A DNA stretch of 64,000 nt, taken from positions 62,001 through 126,000 of the forward strand of contig WVSL01000008.1 of NCBI GenBank assembly GCA_015689685.1, in the 5' to 3' direction. The notes under the pieces were generated by a model. That model did no database searches and was not told where the DNA came from. It saw only the letters and a list, made by a program, of their open reading frames with translations. The DNA comes from Rhodobacterales bacterium HKCCE2091 (GTDB lineage Bacteria; Pseudomonadota; Alphaproteobacteria; Rhodobacterales; Rhodobacteraceae). Shown here piece after piece: positions 7,221 to 15,955 of this stretch (positions are counted from its first letter, which is position 1; the number at the start of each line of letters is the position of its first letter). Made by a program: the position numbers and the translations under genes.

Positions 7221-8994
7221 GGGCCGGAAATTCCGGATCCGCCGAGGCTTCGGAAACGACGCCGGCGGCAATCTCGCCCGCGTGACCGAGGACGAGGCCG
7301 ACGCCGCCTTCACGGCCGCCGGGGACCGCTTCGGCGACAGCGATGATGGCGACGACACCGGCGCCTTCGGCGGAACCGACACGGATGACGGCAGCGCGCG
7401 TATCGCCGCCGACGACGAGTCCGGCGCCGACGCGCCCCCGCCCCCGCCTTCACCCTCCGACCCGGTCGCGGGCGACGCCCTCGGCCCGTCCACCGACACC
7501 CCGCGCGCCGACCGCCGCGATGTGGCGCCGACGCCCGGTGCGCGCCCGGCCGAGGACCGCGAGATCGCGGCGATAAAGGCCGAGGGCCTGACCGGCCGGC
7601 AGCTTCGCATGGCCCGCCGCACCGCGCTGAAGCACGGCATCACCGCCACCTCGGACCACGACGCCGTGCGGCAGCTTCGCGCCCGCGGGATCGACCCCTT
7701 CGCCCGCACCAACATGCTGGAGCTGATCGTCAGCGACACCCCGGACGAGCAGGCGACACCGAACCTGCCCGCCGAACGCCCGACGAGTGAACCGGCCGCG
7801 CCGAAACCGGCGATGGCGCCGGGCCCGATCGACGCCGCCACCCGCGCCGCCGAGATCATGAACGTCCAGCGCGACATCGCCCGCCGCCGCCGCCGCAGGC
7901 TCGCGCTGCTCGGTGTCCGGCTGCTGTTCTTCGTCCTGCTGCCGACCGCCATCGCGGCGTTCTACTTCTTCCGCATGGCCACGCCGCTCTACGCCACCAG
8001 CACGGAATTCGTCCTGCAAAAGGCCGAATCCGCCGGTGCGGCGGGCGGGCTCGGCTCGCTCTTCGGCGGCACGAGTTTCGCCACGCAGCAGGACAGCATC
8101 GCGGTGCAAAGCTACCTCGAAAGCCGCGAGGCGATGCTGCGGCTCGACGAGGAACACGACTTCCGCGGCCACTTCTCCGCCCCCGGCATCGACCCGCTGA
8201 CCCGGCTCGCCGAGGGCGCGACGGACGAGGACATGTACCGCGTCTACCTGCGCAACCTCGATGTCGGCTACGACCCGACCGAGGGCCTGATCCGGATGGA
8301 GGTGCGCGCCGCCGACCCCGAGACCAGCCAGCGTTTCGCCGAGGCGTTGATCGGCTACGCCGAGGAACGTGTCGACCACATGAGCCAGCGCCTGCGCGAG
8401 GACCAGATGTCCGGCGCCCGCGAAAGCTACATCGAGGCCGAGGAACGGATGATCCAGGCGCAGCAGCGCGTGCTCGAACTCCAGGAACAGCGCGGCGTGC
8501 TGTCGACCGAGGCCGAGGTGTCGACGCTGTTCACGCAGATCTCGACGTTCGAGCTGCAACTGCAGGAGGAACGCCTTCGCCTCGCGGAGCTGCTGTCCGT
8601 GGCGCGGCCGAACGAGACCCGGGTCGAGGTTTCGCGCCAGAACATCGAGCGGCTGGAGAACATCATCGCTGACCTGCGTGGCGGCATGACCACCGCCGAC
8701 GGCGAAGGCGACGTGTCGCTTGCGCGGATCTCGTCCGAACTCGTGGTGGCGCAGGCCGACCTGGAAACGCGGCAGATGATCCTCGCCCAGGCCCTGCAGC
8801 AGCAGGAAACCGCCCGGATCGAGGCCAACCGCCAGTCGCTCTACCTGTCGATCAGCGTGTTCCCGGTCGCGCCAGACGCGGCCGCCTACCCCAAGGCGTT
8901 CCAGGACACGCTGCTGACCTTCCTCGTCTTCTCCGGCATCTACCTGATGCTGTCGATGACGGTGTCGATCCTGCGCGAACAGGTCTCGGCCTGA
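7204..8994 (+). CDS. kpsE: Capsule export inner-membrane protein (KpsE/Wzz-like) with long N-terminal extension
   Basis: A 596-residue polysaccharide co-polymerase/adaptor predicted to bridge the KpsMT transporter and the outer-membrane exporter. The C-terminal two thirds match KpsE: a transmembrane segment at about 233-256, a periplasmic domain with heptad-rich coiled coil at about 375-490, and a second transmembrane segment at 570-590. The first 230 residues are additional: an Asp/Pro-rich disordered region (about 20-115), then a compact motif, [11 protein letters not shown] (129-139) with [17 protein letters not shown] (159-175), then another Pro-rich linker and a poly-Arg stretch before the membrane. 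The extension should be cytosolic. ATG 7204 follows GAGGAAG. Confidence 0.88.
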   Translation: MTMRPKGRKFRIRRGFGNDAGGNLARVTEDEADAAFTAAGDRFGDSDDGDDTGAFGGTDTDDGSARIAADDESGADAPPPPPSPSDPVAGDALGPSTDTPRADRRDVAPTPGARPAEDREIAAIKAEGLTGRQLRMARRTALKHGITATSDHDAVRQLRARGIDPFARTNMLELIVSDTPDEQATPNLPAERPTSEPAAPKPAMAPGPIDAATRAAEIMNVQRDIARRRRRRLALLGVRLLFFVLLPTAIAAFYFFRMATPLYATSTEFVLQKAESAGAAGGLGSLFGGTSFATQQDSIAVQSYLESREAMLRLDEEHDFRGHFSAPGIDPLTRLAEGATDEDMYRVYLRNLDVGYDPTEGLIRMEVRAADPETSQRFAEALIGYAEERVDHMSQRLREDQMSGARESYIEAEERMIQAQQRVLELQEQRGVLSTEAEVSTLFTQISTFELQLQEERLRLAELLSVARPNETRVEVSRQNIERLENIIADLRGGMTTADGEGDVSLARISSELVVAQADLETRQMILAQALQQQETARIEANRQSLYLSISVFPVAPDAAAYPKAFQDTLLTFLVFSGIYLMLSMTVSILREQVSA

Positions 8995-8998
8995 ACCG

Positions 8999-9832
8999 AT
9001 GACCGAGGTCTCGATCGGGAACGTCACCTGCGGCAACGGCCGGCCCCTGACCGTGATCGCGGGGCCGTGCCAGCTCGAAGGGCTGGATCACGCGCTGGCG
9101 ATCGCGCGGAAGATGGCGGCGGTCTGCGCCGCCGCCGGGGCGCAATACGTCTTCAAGGCGAGCTACGACAAGGCCAACCGCACCAGTCTTGCCGGCAAGC
9201 GCGGCCTCGGGATGGAAGCGGGGCTGGAAATCCTGGCCGAGGTCCGGTCGCAGGTGGGATGCCCCGTCCTGACCGATATCCACGGGGCCGACCAATGCGC
9301 CCCCGTGGCCGAGGTCGCGGACATCCTGCAGATCCCGGCCTTTCTCTGCCGGCAGACCGATCTTCTGCTCGCCGCAGGCGAAACCGGGGCGGCCATCAAC
9401 GTGAAGAAGGGCCAGTTCCTCGCGCCCTGGGACATGGCCAACGTGGCAGCGAAGATCGAAAGCACTGGCAACCGGCGGATCCTCCTGACCGAGCGCGGCG
9501 TATCGTTCGGGTACAACACGCTGGTCGCGGACATGCGGGCGCTGCCGATCATGGCGCAGACCGGCTACCCGGTGGTGATGGACGCGACCCACTCGGTGCA
9601 ACAGCCCGGCGGGCGCGGCGGATCCTCGGGCGGGCAGCGGGAATTCGCCCCGGTGATGGCCCGCGCCGCAGTGGCGCTGGGCGTCGCCGCGGTCTTCATC
9701 GAAACCCACGAGGATCCCGTCAACGCCCCGTCCGACGGCCCCAACATGGTCCCCCTGTCGGAGATGGAGGCGCTGATCGGCGTACTGATGCAGATCGACG
9801 CCGTGGCGAAGGCGAACCCGGTCACGATCTGA
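8999..9832 (+). CDS. kdsA: 3-deoxy-8-phosphooctulonate synthase (KdsA)
   Basis: A 277-residue cytosolic enzyme that condenses phosphoenolpyruvate with arabinose 5-phosphate to Kdo 8-phosphate. Recognisable are [13 protein letters not shown] near the N-terminus, [12 protein letters not shown] for substrate binding, TDIHGADQC and [13 protein letters not shown]. It starts 4 bases after kpsE. Kdo is needed for lipid A and also for the poly-Kdo linker of ABC-exported capsules, so the neighbourhood suggests dual or capsule-specific use. Its presence confirms the capsule type suggested by kpsT and kpsE. Confidence 0.96.
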   Translation: MTEVSIGNVTCGNGRPLTVIAGPCQLEGLDHALAIARKMAAVCAAAGAQYVFKASYDKANRTSLAGKRGLGMEAGLEILAEVRSQVGCPVLTDIHGADQCAPVAEVADILQIPAFLCRQTDLLLAAGETGAAINVKKGQFLAPWDMANVAAKIESTGNRRILLTERGVSFGYNTLVADMRALPIMAQTGYPVVMDATHSVQQPGGRGGSSGGQREFAPVMARAAVALGVAAVFIETHEDPVNAPSDGPNMVPLSEMEALIGVLMQIDAVAKANPVTI

Positions 9833-9947
9833 CCGGCCCGCCACCGGGACACCGCCTGCCGCTGCCCCCGCCCGGCATCGGCGCCCTTCCCCGCCCCCGC
9901 GTTTCCCCCTAGTCTCGCCCAGCCACCGCACCCGGAACACGGCCCCC

Positions 9948-11273
9948 ATGCGCGCTGCCTTGATCGCCATCGCCCTCGTCGCGGCCCTTGCCTGGGCCGC
10001 CGTCGTCCCCGCGCCCGTCGCGGCGCAGACCGGCCAGCCCACGGGCGAGATCTCGGTCGAAAGCGACGCGATGACCGACGCCGCCATCGCCAACCGCATC
10101 CGCGAGATCCTCGGGCAACTCGACGGCTACGAGGGCGTCGCGGTCAGCGTCGCGGACGGCATCGTGACCCTGCGCGGCACCGCCATCGACGCGGCCCGCA
10201 TCGCGGAACTGACGGAGCTCGTGGGGCGCGTCCGCGGCGTGGTGGCGATCGAGAACGAGGTCCACGAGACCACCGACCTCGCGGAACGGCTGAGCCCGGC
10301 GGTCGAGCGCATCCGGTCGCGCGCGGTGCAACTCGTCGCCTACTCGCCGCTCCTGCTTGTCGCGATCGCCGCGGGCGCGGTCGTGTTCCTCGCCGGTCTC
10401 GGCCTCGCGCGGCTGAAACAGCCCTGGGACCGGATCGCGCCGAACGCCTTCATCGCCGACATCTACCGCCAGATCATCCGGCTCGTCTTCGCCGTCGCGG
10501 GGGTGGTGCTGGCGCTCGATCTGCTGAACGCCACCGCGCTCCTCGGCACCTTCCTCGGTGCGGCCGGTATCGTCGGCCTCGCCATCGGTTTCGCCGTGCG
10601 CGACACGGTGGAGAACTTCATCGCCTCGGTCATGCTGTCGGTGCGCCAGCCGTTCCGGCCCAAGGACCTGGTGGAGATCGAGGGCGATACCGGGCACGTC
10701 ATCCGCCTGACCAGCCGCGCCACGATCCTCCTGTCGCTCGACGGAAACCACATCCGGATCCCGAACTCGACGGTGTTCAAGTCGCGGATCGTGAACTTCA
10801 GCCGCAACGACACCCGGCGGTTCGACTTCGAACTCGGCATCGCCCCGGAAGCCGACATCGCCGAGGCGCAGTCGGTGATCCGCGACGCGCTGGCGGAGCT
10901 GCCCTTCGTGCTCGACGATCCGGCCCCGTCGGTCTGGGTCAACGGCGTCGGCGAGGCTACGATCTCGGTCAGCGGCGCGGGCTGGATCATGCAGCACCAG
11001 ACCGACATCTCGATGGCCAAGGGCGAGGCGATCCGGATCGCGAAGGCCCGGCTGGAAGCCGCGGGCATCGCCCTGCCGGGGCCGAGCCTGCGCATCCTGA
11101 GCGACGGCGCGCGACAGGCCGGGCCACGGGTTGCGGCACCCGCCGCCGCGGCGGCCGCGGCCGTCGCCGTCGACGTTGACGCGCGCGACACCCAGGCGCT
11201 CGAACGGCTGGTCGAGGCGGAACGCGAGGTGACCGGCGACGACCTCCTGGCGCGCGAGGCGCCGCAGGAATGA
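9948..11273 (+). CDS. BON-domain mechanosensitive ion channel (MscS family)
   Basis: A 441-residue protein. An N-terminal signal sequence ends near VAAQ (residue 26). A BON domain follows (about 45-110; VAVSVADGIVTLRGTA, VRGVVAIENEV), usually a phospholipid- or periphery-binding module. Three hydrophobic segments lie at about 126-147, 172-196 and 200-222, with the pore-lining AAGIVGLAIGFAVRDTVENFIAS, and then the beta domain DLVEIEGDTGHV and SLDGNHIRIPNS. The C-terminus is Ala-rich. The probable role is releasing solutes on hypo-osmotic shock. The BON domain would be periplasmic. Its stop overlaps the next start (ATGA). Confidence 0.88.
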   Translation: MRAALIAIALVAALAWAAVVPAPVAAQTGQPTGEISVESDAMTDAAIANRIREILGQLDGYEGVAVSVADGIVTLRGTAIDAARIAELTELVGRVRGVVAIENEVHETTDLAERLSPAVERIRSRAVQLVAYSPLLLVAIAAGAVVFLAGLGLARLKQPWDRIAPNAFIADIYRQIIRLVFAVAGVVLALDLLNATALLGTFLGAAGIVGLAIGFAVRDTVENFIASVMLSVRQPFRPKDLVEIEGDTGHVIRLTSRATILLSLDGNHIRIPNSTVFKSRIVNFSRNDTRRFDFELGIAPEADIAEAQSVIRDALAELPFVLDDPAPSVWVNGVGEATISVSGAGWIMQHQTDISMAKGEAIRIAKARLEAAGIALPGPSLRILSDGARQAGPRVAAPAAAAAAAVAVDVDARDTQALERLVEAEREVTGDDLLAREAPQE

Positions 11274-12916
11274 CCGGCGCGCTCGCCCGGATCGACGGCA
11301 TCCTCGGCCGTATCGCCGGGAACCGCTTCGCCTCGGCCCTGTTCGTGGCGGTGTTCGCGCTGGTCCTGTTCCTGCCCGGTTTCTTCACCCTGCCGGTGAC
11401 CGACCGCGACGAGGCGCGCTTCGCCCAGGCCAGCCGCCAGATGGTCGAGACCGGCGACCCCGTCGACATCCGGCTCGGGGATAGTACCCGCTACAAGAAA
11501 CCGGTGGGGATCTACTGGCTCCAGTCCGCGACACGGCTCTTGGCGGGCGACGCGGCGGATCGGGAGATCTGGGCCTACCGCCTGCCCTCTCTCGGCGCCG
11601 CCGTCGCGGCCTGCCTGCTGACCTGGCTGATCGCCCTGAACCTCATGGGGACCCGGGCGGCCTTCCTCTCGGGGCTGCTGATCGCCACCACCATCACGCT
11701 CGGCGCGGAGGCGCGGATTGCCAAGACCGACGCGGTTCTCCTGCTGACGATCCTCGTCTCTCTTTCCGTGCTCGCGCGGCTGCACATCGCCGGGCCCGCG
11801 GGGTTGAGGGCCTGGCCCTTCTGGGCCGGGCTTGGCGCGTCGATGCTGGTGAAGGGGCCGATCGGACTGATGGTGGTCGGGCTGACCGTCGTCGCGCTCT
11901 GCCTGTTCCGGCGCGACATCCGCTGGCTGTCCGCGCTTCGCCCCCTGCGCGGGCTGGTGCTGATGCTGGTGATCGTCCTGCCTTGGTATCTCGCCATCAC
12001 GGCGCGGGCGGGATGGGCGTTCTGGGACGAGGCGCTGTTCAACGACTTCCTGTCCAAGATCGGCGAGGGCCAGGAAAGCCACGGCGCGCCGCCGGGATCC
12101 TACGCGGTCGCCGTGTGGTTGACGTTCTGGCCCGCGGCGATCCTGCTGCCGGTCGGGCTGGTGCAGGCGTGGCGCGGGCGCGCGGATCCCGCGACGCAAT
12201 TCCTGGTGGCCTGGGCACTGCCCGCCTGGATCGTGTTCGAGATCGTGTCGACCAAGCTGTTCCACTACACCCTGCCGCTTTACCCCGCGCTCGCGATCCT
12301 CGCCGCCGCCGGATGGCTTTCGCGAGACGGTGCGCGGCCGGGCCCGTGGCTGTCGGCGGGCGCGGCCGTCATCCTCGCGCTTGGCCTGGTCTACGCCGCG
12401 CTTCCGGCGGTCTTCACGGCCGAATACGGCGGCTGGCCCGGCCCCTCGTGGATCCTCGGCCTTGTCCTGCTCGCCGCTGGCGGCTTCGGGACATGGCGGG
12501 CGTTCCGCGCCGGGTTGATCTTCGCGCCCGCGCTGACCGCCGGCGTCCTGACGCTCGGGGTCTTCACCGCCGTCCTGTCGAGCCTCGCCCGTTACGAACC
12601 GCTCTGGCCCTCGCTCGCGCTGTCCCGCTTCGCGGAGGCCGCGCCGTGCCCCGATCCGCTCCTGGTCTCGGCCGGGTACGACGAGGCCTCGCTGCTGTTC
12701 CTCACCCGGTCCCGCCCGGTGCTTTCCGACCCGGCCACGGGGGCCGCACGCGCGATGGCCGCGGAGTGCGCCGTCATGTTCGTCGACAGCCGGGGCGAGG
12801 AGGCGTTCCGCGCCGCCCTCGGCGCGGCCGATCCCCCGCTGATCGGCACCTTCGAAGGGTTTTCCATGGGTCCGGCGGAACCGGTGACGATCCGGGCCTA
12901 CCTGTTCAGCGAATGA
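11270..12916 (+). CDS. ArnT-like glycosyltransferase family 39 protein
   Basis: A 548-residue polytopic membrane protein of the GT-C fold, the family that transfers sugars from polyprenyl-phosphate donors on the periplasmic face. The acidic catalytic loop DRDEAR is at 45-50 and YKKPVGIYWLQ at 75-85; a dozen hydrophobic segments follow and a soluble C-terminal domain begins near residue 440. ArnT itself adds 4-amino-arabinose to lipid A; the sugar and acceptor here are not deducible. It is coupled to the MscS gene and ends 11 bases inside the facing PAP2 gene. Confidence 0.85.
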   Translation: MTGALARIDGILGRIAGNRFASALFVAVFALVLFLPGFFTLPVTDRDEARFAQASRQMVETGDPVDIRLGDSTRYKKPVGIYWLQSATRLLAGDAADREIWAYRLPSLGAAVAACLLTWLIALNLMGTRAAFLSGLLIATTITLGAEARIAKTDAVLLLTILVSLSVLARLHIAGPAGLRAWPFWAGLGASMLVKGPIGLMVVGLTVVALCLFRRDIRWLSALRPLRGLVLMLVIVLPWYLAITARAGWAFWDEALFNDFLSKIGEGQESHGAPPGSYAVAVWLTFWPAAILLPVGLVQAWRGRADPATQFLVAWALPAWIVFEIVSTKLFHYTLPLYPALAILAAAGWLSRDGARPGPWLSAGAAVILALGLVYAALPAVFTAEYGGWPGPSWILGLVLLAAGGFGTWRAFRAGLIFAPALTAGVLTLGVFTAVLSSLARYEPLWPSLALSRFAEAAPCPDPLLVSAGYDEASLLFLTRSRPVLSDPATGAARAMAAECAVMFVDSRGEEAFRAALGAADPPLIGTFEGFSMGPAEPVTIRAYLFSE

Positions 12917-13490
12917 GCCGGCCGAGCGCCTCGGCCCCGTCCCGGACCGCGCGCACCGCGCGAAGCATCCCCCGCCCCATCGCCGCGGCCACGCGCCGGA
13001 ACCAGTTGTCGAAGGCCGTCAGCGTCGCGACCTGCAGCACCCACCCCCAGATCGCCCCCGCCAGCACCTGCCAGACATTGTGCGCACCCACGTCGATCCG
13101 CGTGCCGCCGACGAGACCCGCGGCCAACCCCACCACCGCCTGTGCGGGCGGGTTCGCGGACAGGCACGTCCGCGCGAGACCGGCAGCACCGAAGGCCGCG
13201 GCGGTGGTATGCCCCGAGGGGAAGCCTTCGAACCCGCCGTTCGGTCGGGCGTTGAGCTGTGCCTCGCCCAGGCCGTGCTTCGACGCGCGATAGCTGACCG
13301 TCGTCAGAAGGAACCGCCCGGTATAGCGGACACCCTGCCCGCCCGCGATTGCGCAACCGAACCCGGCCAGCGGCAGCGTCACCTGGAGCCTGTCGCCCAC
13401 GGCCTCGGTCGACCAGCGGCCCGCGACCATGCTGACCAGAACGAGGACGAGGGCCCAGGCGAGCCCGCGATTTGCGATCCTGCGTATCAT
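12906..13490 (-). CDS. PAP2-family phosphatase (lipid or lipid A phosphatase-like)
   Basis: A 194-residue membrane protein. Type 2 phosphatidic acid phosphatase motifs are visible: LNARPNGG (the RP of motif 1), FPSGHTTAAAF (motif 2) and GGTRIDVGAHNVWQVLAG (motif 3, R-X5-H). The Asp usually found four residues after the motif 3 His is Gln here, so the charge relay is altered. Such enzymes dephosphorylate undecaprenyl pyrophosphate, lipid A or phosphatidylglycerol phosphate. It is the last gene of a five-gene coupled cassette (start overlaps the next upstream stop by 4 bases) and overlaps the convergent ArnT-like gene. Confidence 0.8.
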   Translation of the reverse strand: MIRRIANRGLAWALVLVLVSMVAGRWSTEAVGDRLQVTLPLAGFGCAIAGGQGVRYTGRFLLTTVSYRASKHGLGEAQLNARPNGGFEGFPSGHTTAAAFGAAGLARTCLSANPPAQAVVGLAAGLVGGTRIDVGAHNVWQVLAGAIWGWVLQVATLTAFDNWFRRVAAAMGRGMLRAVRAVRDGAEALGRLIR

Positions 13491-14227
13491 CCGCGCCCCC
13501 GGAACCTGCGGGTCAGCCCCGACCACAGCGCCCGGGCATCCGTCCGGAACGCCGCCAGCGTGATGCGCGGCAGAACCTCGGACATCCGCAACCATTGCCA
13601 AAGGATCCAGGCGATCGTCACGGTCAGCAACACCGACCAGAGCGCATCCGACAGGAAGTGCCGCCCCTTCGCCACCCTCAGACCCGCGCCGACGACGACG
13701 AGAACCGACAGGATCGCCACCAGCCTTCGTCGGTTCGACACCTCGTTCCAGAGGAACAGGCCGATCAGGATCGCCGCGACCGTCACCGCGGAGGCCTCGC
13801 CCGAAACGAAGGAACAATTGTCGGCGCAGTTCCCCGCGATCTGCCACGGCGGAGTGAACGGCAGGCTGCCTCCGAACTCGGTGATCTCGGCCGGCCGCGC
13901 GCGGCCCCAGAACCGCTTCAGGATCCCGTTCACGAGCAGCATCGGTGCCGACACCACCAGCAGGAGCGAGAACGTCCAGACCTTGCCGGGCAACGCCGTG
14001 CGGGCCGAGAAGAGCGCGTGGCATCCGAACACCAGCGCCGTCAGCGCGAGGAGGTTGGCGAGGTCCCAGATCAGCTCCCGCACGATCCCTAGAAGCGCAC
14101 TGTGATCGGCCGGGAAGACGCCCCGCGCCTCGCTGTGGAACAGGCCGGAGACCCAGAGGTCGATCCCCGGCGCGATCGCGAACAGGAGCAGGGCAGCGAG
14201 CCAGAGCCGGATCAGGATGCGGGTCAT
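13487..14227 (-). CDS. PAP2-family phosphatase, SGE variant
   Basis: A 246-residue protein with five or six membrane segments. Motif 1 is complete, KRFWGRARP; motif 3 is complete, RVAKGRHFLSD; but motif 2 reads NCSFVSGEAS, so the canonical His of PSGH is Glu. This FVSGE form occurs, to my knowledge, in a PAP2 subgroup that includes lipid A phosphatase-like proteins, so it need not be inactive. A tail of about 40 residues extends past the last segment. Coupled by ATGA overlaps to both neighbours in the glycosyltransferase cassette. Confidence 0.82.
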   Translation of the reverse strand: MTRILIRLWLAALLLFAIAPGIDLWVSGLFHSEARGVFPADHSALLGIVRELIWDLANLLALTALVFGCHALFSARTALPGKVWTFSLLLVVSAPMLLVNGILKRFWGRARPAEITEFGGSLPFTPPWQIAGNCADNCSFVSGEASAVTVAAILIGLFLWNEVSNRRRLVAILSVLVVVGAGLRVAKGRHFLSDALWSVLLTVTIAWILWQWLRMSEVLPRITLAAFRTDARALWSGLTRRFRGRG

Positions 14228-15672
14228 CGCGCGGACCAGCAATCTGGCGGGACGAGCCAGGCCACGATATCTGCCCCGCGGTAGGCCGGGCCGGAAGACC
14301 AGCGCGCGACTTCCTCGCCATCGCAGGGCGGGTCGGTGAAGTCGGCCCAAAGCGTCGGGCCATCGCGCCCCTCGGAATAGGGGAAGACCTGTTCGTAGTA
14401 ATGCGGCGGGGGGCCGTCCACGGGCGCCGCGAAGATCGCGAAGCCGCTGTCGCGCCCGGTGTGGAAGAGATCGGCGAGAAGGTCGCGGTGCCCCGACACA
14501 ATATCCGCCGCTCCGGCGGCGTGCGCCTCTGCGAGAATGCGTTCTGACGTGGCGGTCCGGCCGACGTAGTGCCGGAACAGCAGCCTGTCGCCGTCCCGTG
14601 CCGTCAGGGTATCGGCGTGCAACGTGATGACGGGCAAGGCGAGCGCGACCGCGAGGTTCAGCGCCAGTCCCGTCCAGACCAGCCAGCGCGCCCGGTTCCA
14701 CAGCATCGGCACGGCGAGGATCGTCGCGGCGACGAAGGCGGTGACGGCCCAGTTGGCATAGGCCCGCGACAGGAGCGCCTGGACCGTGACGAGCAGCAGG
14801 ATCGGTGCCGACATCGCAACCAACCAGCGCGCCCGCGCATCCCCGCCCCGAACCGCGCGCCACGCGGCCCAGAGGTAGGCACCGAAGAACACGGGCCCCA
14901 TGACGAGGAACTGCGACCCGAGGAACTCCAGCGCCCGGTCGGGGTGCAGGCTGACGCGGCCCGCCCCGACCCAGTCCGCGTTGTCGGCCGTGTGCGACAG
15001 CGTGACGAGGTCGTTTTGCAGGTTCCAGACCACGTTCGGCGCGATCACGACCGCAAGGACCGCGACCGCGATGGCGAGGTCCCGCCACGCGATCCGCATC
15101 TGCGGGATCAGCGCGCCGACCGCGGCCCCGAGCGCGAAGTAGATACCGGCGTACTTCGCCATCATCCCGAGGCCGAGGCAGAGGCCGAGCAGCGCCGCGC
15201 GCCATGCCGACGGCCCCTGCACGAGCTTCAGCCAGAGCCATGTCGCGGCGGCGAAGAAGGGCAGCAGGATGGTGTCGGTGGAGATCAGGAAGGCGCCAAC
15301 GGCCACCAAGGGCAGCGTCAGGTAGACGACCCCGCACAGCGCGGCCTCGGCCCGCCCCGTCACCTCGCCCGCCGCCCCCACGATCAATAGCGTGGTGGCG
15401 GCGTGGAACACCGCCCCCGGCATCCGGATCCAGAACGCGCTGTCCGACCCCGCCAGGTCGGTCACCGCCCGCAGGACCCACCCGATCAGCGGCGGCTTGG
15501 AATAGTAGCCCCAGTCGAGCGCCTGCCCCCACTGCCAGTACTGGGTTTCGTCCACGAACAGGTCCGCGGTGGCGTAGGGCAGGAACGCCAGTCGCCACGC
15601 CGTCAGCGCCGCAATGACGAAAAGCGCCAGAGCGCGCGGGTCAGCCGCGGTCGAGCGCACGCTTCTCGGCAT
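14224..15672 (-). CDS. Glycosyltransferase family 39-like membrane protein
   Basis: A 482-residue GT-C fold transferase. The catalytic acidic pair is in ADLFVDETQYW (D41, E42), and YYSKPPLIGW at 56-65 is the usual donor-site motif. About ten membrane segments are followed by a C-terminal soluble domain from about residue 375. It probably moves a sugar from undecaprenyl phosphate to an envelope acceptor, with the donor made by the GT2 two genes upstream. It overlaps the LABN gene by 32 bases and the PAP2 gene by 4. Confidence 0.85.
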   Translation of the reverse strand: MPRSVRSTAADPRALALFVIAALTAWRLAFLPYATADLFVDETQYWQWGQALDWGYYSKPPLIGWVLRAVTDLAGSDSAFWIRMPGAVFHAATTLLIVGAAGEVTGRAEAALCGVVYLTLPLVAVGAFLISTDTILLPFFAAATWLWLKLVQGPSAWRAALLGLCLGLGMMAKYAGIYFALGAAVGALIPQMRIAWRDLAIAVAVLAVVIAPNVVWNLQNDLVTLSHTADNADWVGAGRVSLHPDRALEFLGSQFLVMGPVFFGAYLWAAWRAVRGGDARARWLVAMSAPILLLVTVQALLSRAYANWAVTAFVAATILAVPMLWNRARWLVWTGLALNLAVALALPVITLHADTLTARDGDRLLFRHYVGRTATSERILAEAHAAGAADIVSGHRDLLADLFHTGRDSGFAIFAAPVDGPPPHYYEQVFPYSEGRDGPTLWADFTDPPCDGEEVARWSSGPAYRGADIVAWLVPPDCWSAR

Positions 15673-15955
15673 AGATCAGCCACAGGTTCCGCGAGTAGAT
15701 GAACACGCCGAGCGACTGGCCGAGCATGAATACCGGGTCGCCCCGGTGGATGGCGTAGACCAGGAGCGTCGCCCCGCCGATGATCGAGAACCACCAGAAC
15801 AGCTCCGGCACCACGACGCGGCGTTCCTTTTCCGACGCGATCCACTGGACGATGAACCGCATGGTGAACACGAGCTGTCCGCAGAGGCCGATCACCACCC
15901 AGACGAGTTCCGCCGTGGTATCGACCTGGAAGAAGTCGAGCATCGCGTCGATCAC
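15641..15955 (-). CDS. LABN-domain membrane protein (lipid A biosynthesis N-terminal domain)
   Basis: A 104-residue protein with three short hydrophobic segments and the domain signature FTMRFIVQWIASEKER...VPELFWWFSIIGG...GQSLGVFIYSRNLWLIY. The domain is found in small proteins next to GT2 dolichol-phosphate-mannose-synthase-like enzymes and fused to LpxB in some bacteria; its role is not established. The GTG at 15955 is preferred over the ATG at 15943: GGGGAGGG lies 6 bases before the GTG, which also overlaps the upstream stop as GTGA. Position between GT2 and GT39 suggests help in presenting or flipping the lipid-linked sugar (inference). Confidence 0.8.
   Translation of the reverse strand: MIDAMLDFFQVDTTAELVWVVIGLCGQLVFTMRFIVQWIASEKERRVVVPELFWWFSIIGGATLLVYAIHRGDPVFMLGQSLGVFIYSRNLWLIYAEKRALDRG

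Noticed and set aside
12906-12916. Frameshift between the ArnT-like and PAP2 genes
   Set aside because: Both frames are intact; the 11-base overlap is simple convergence of two complete genes.
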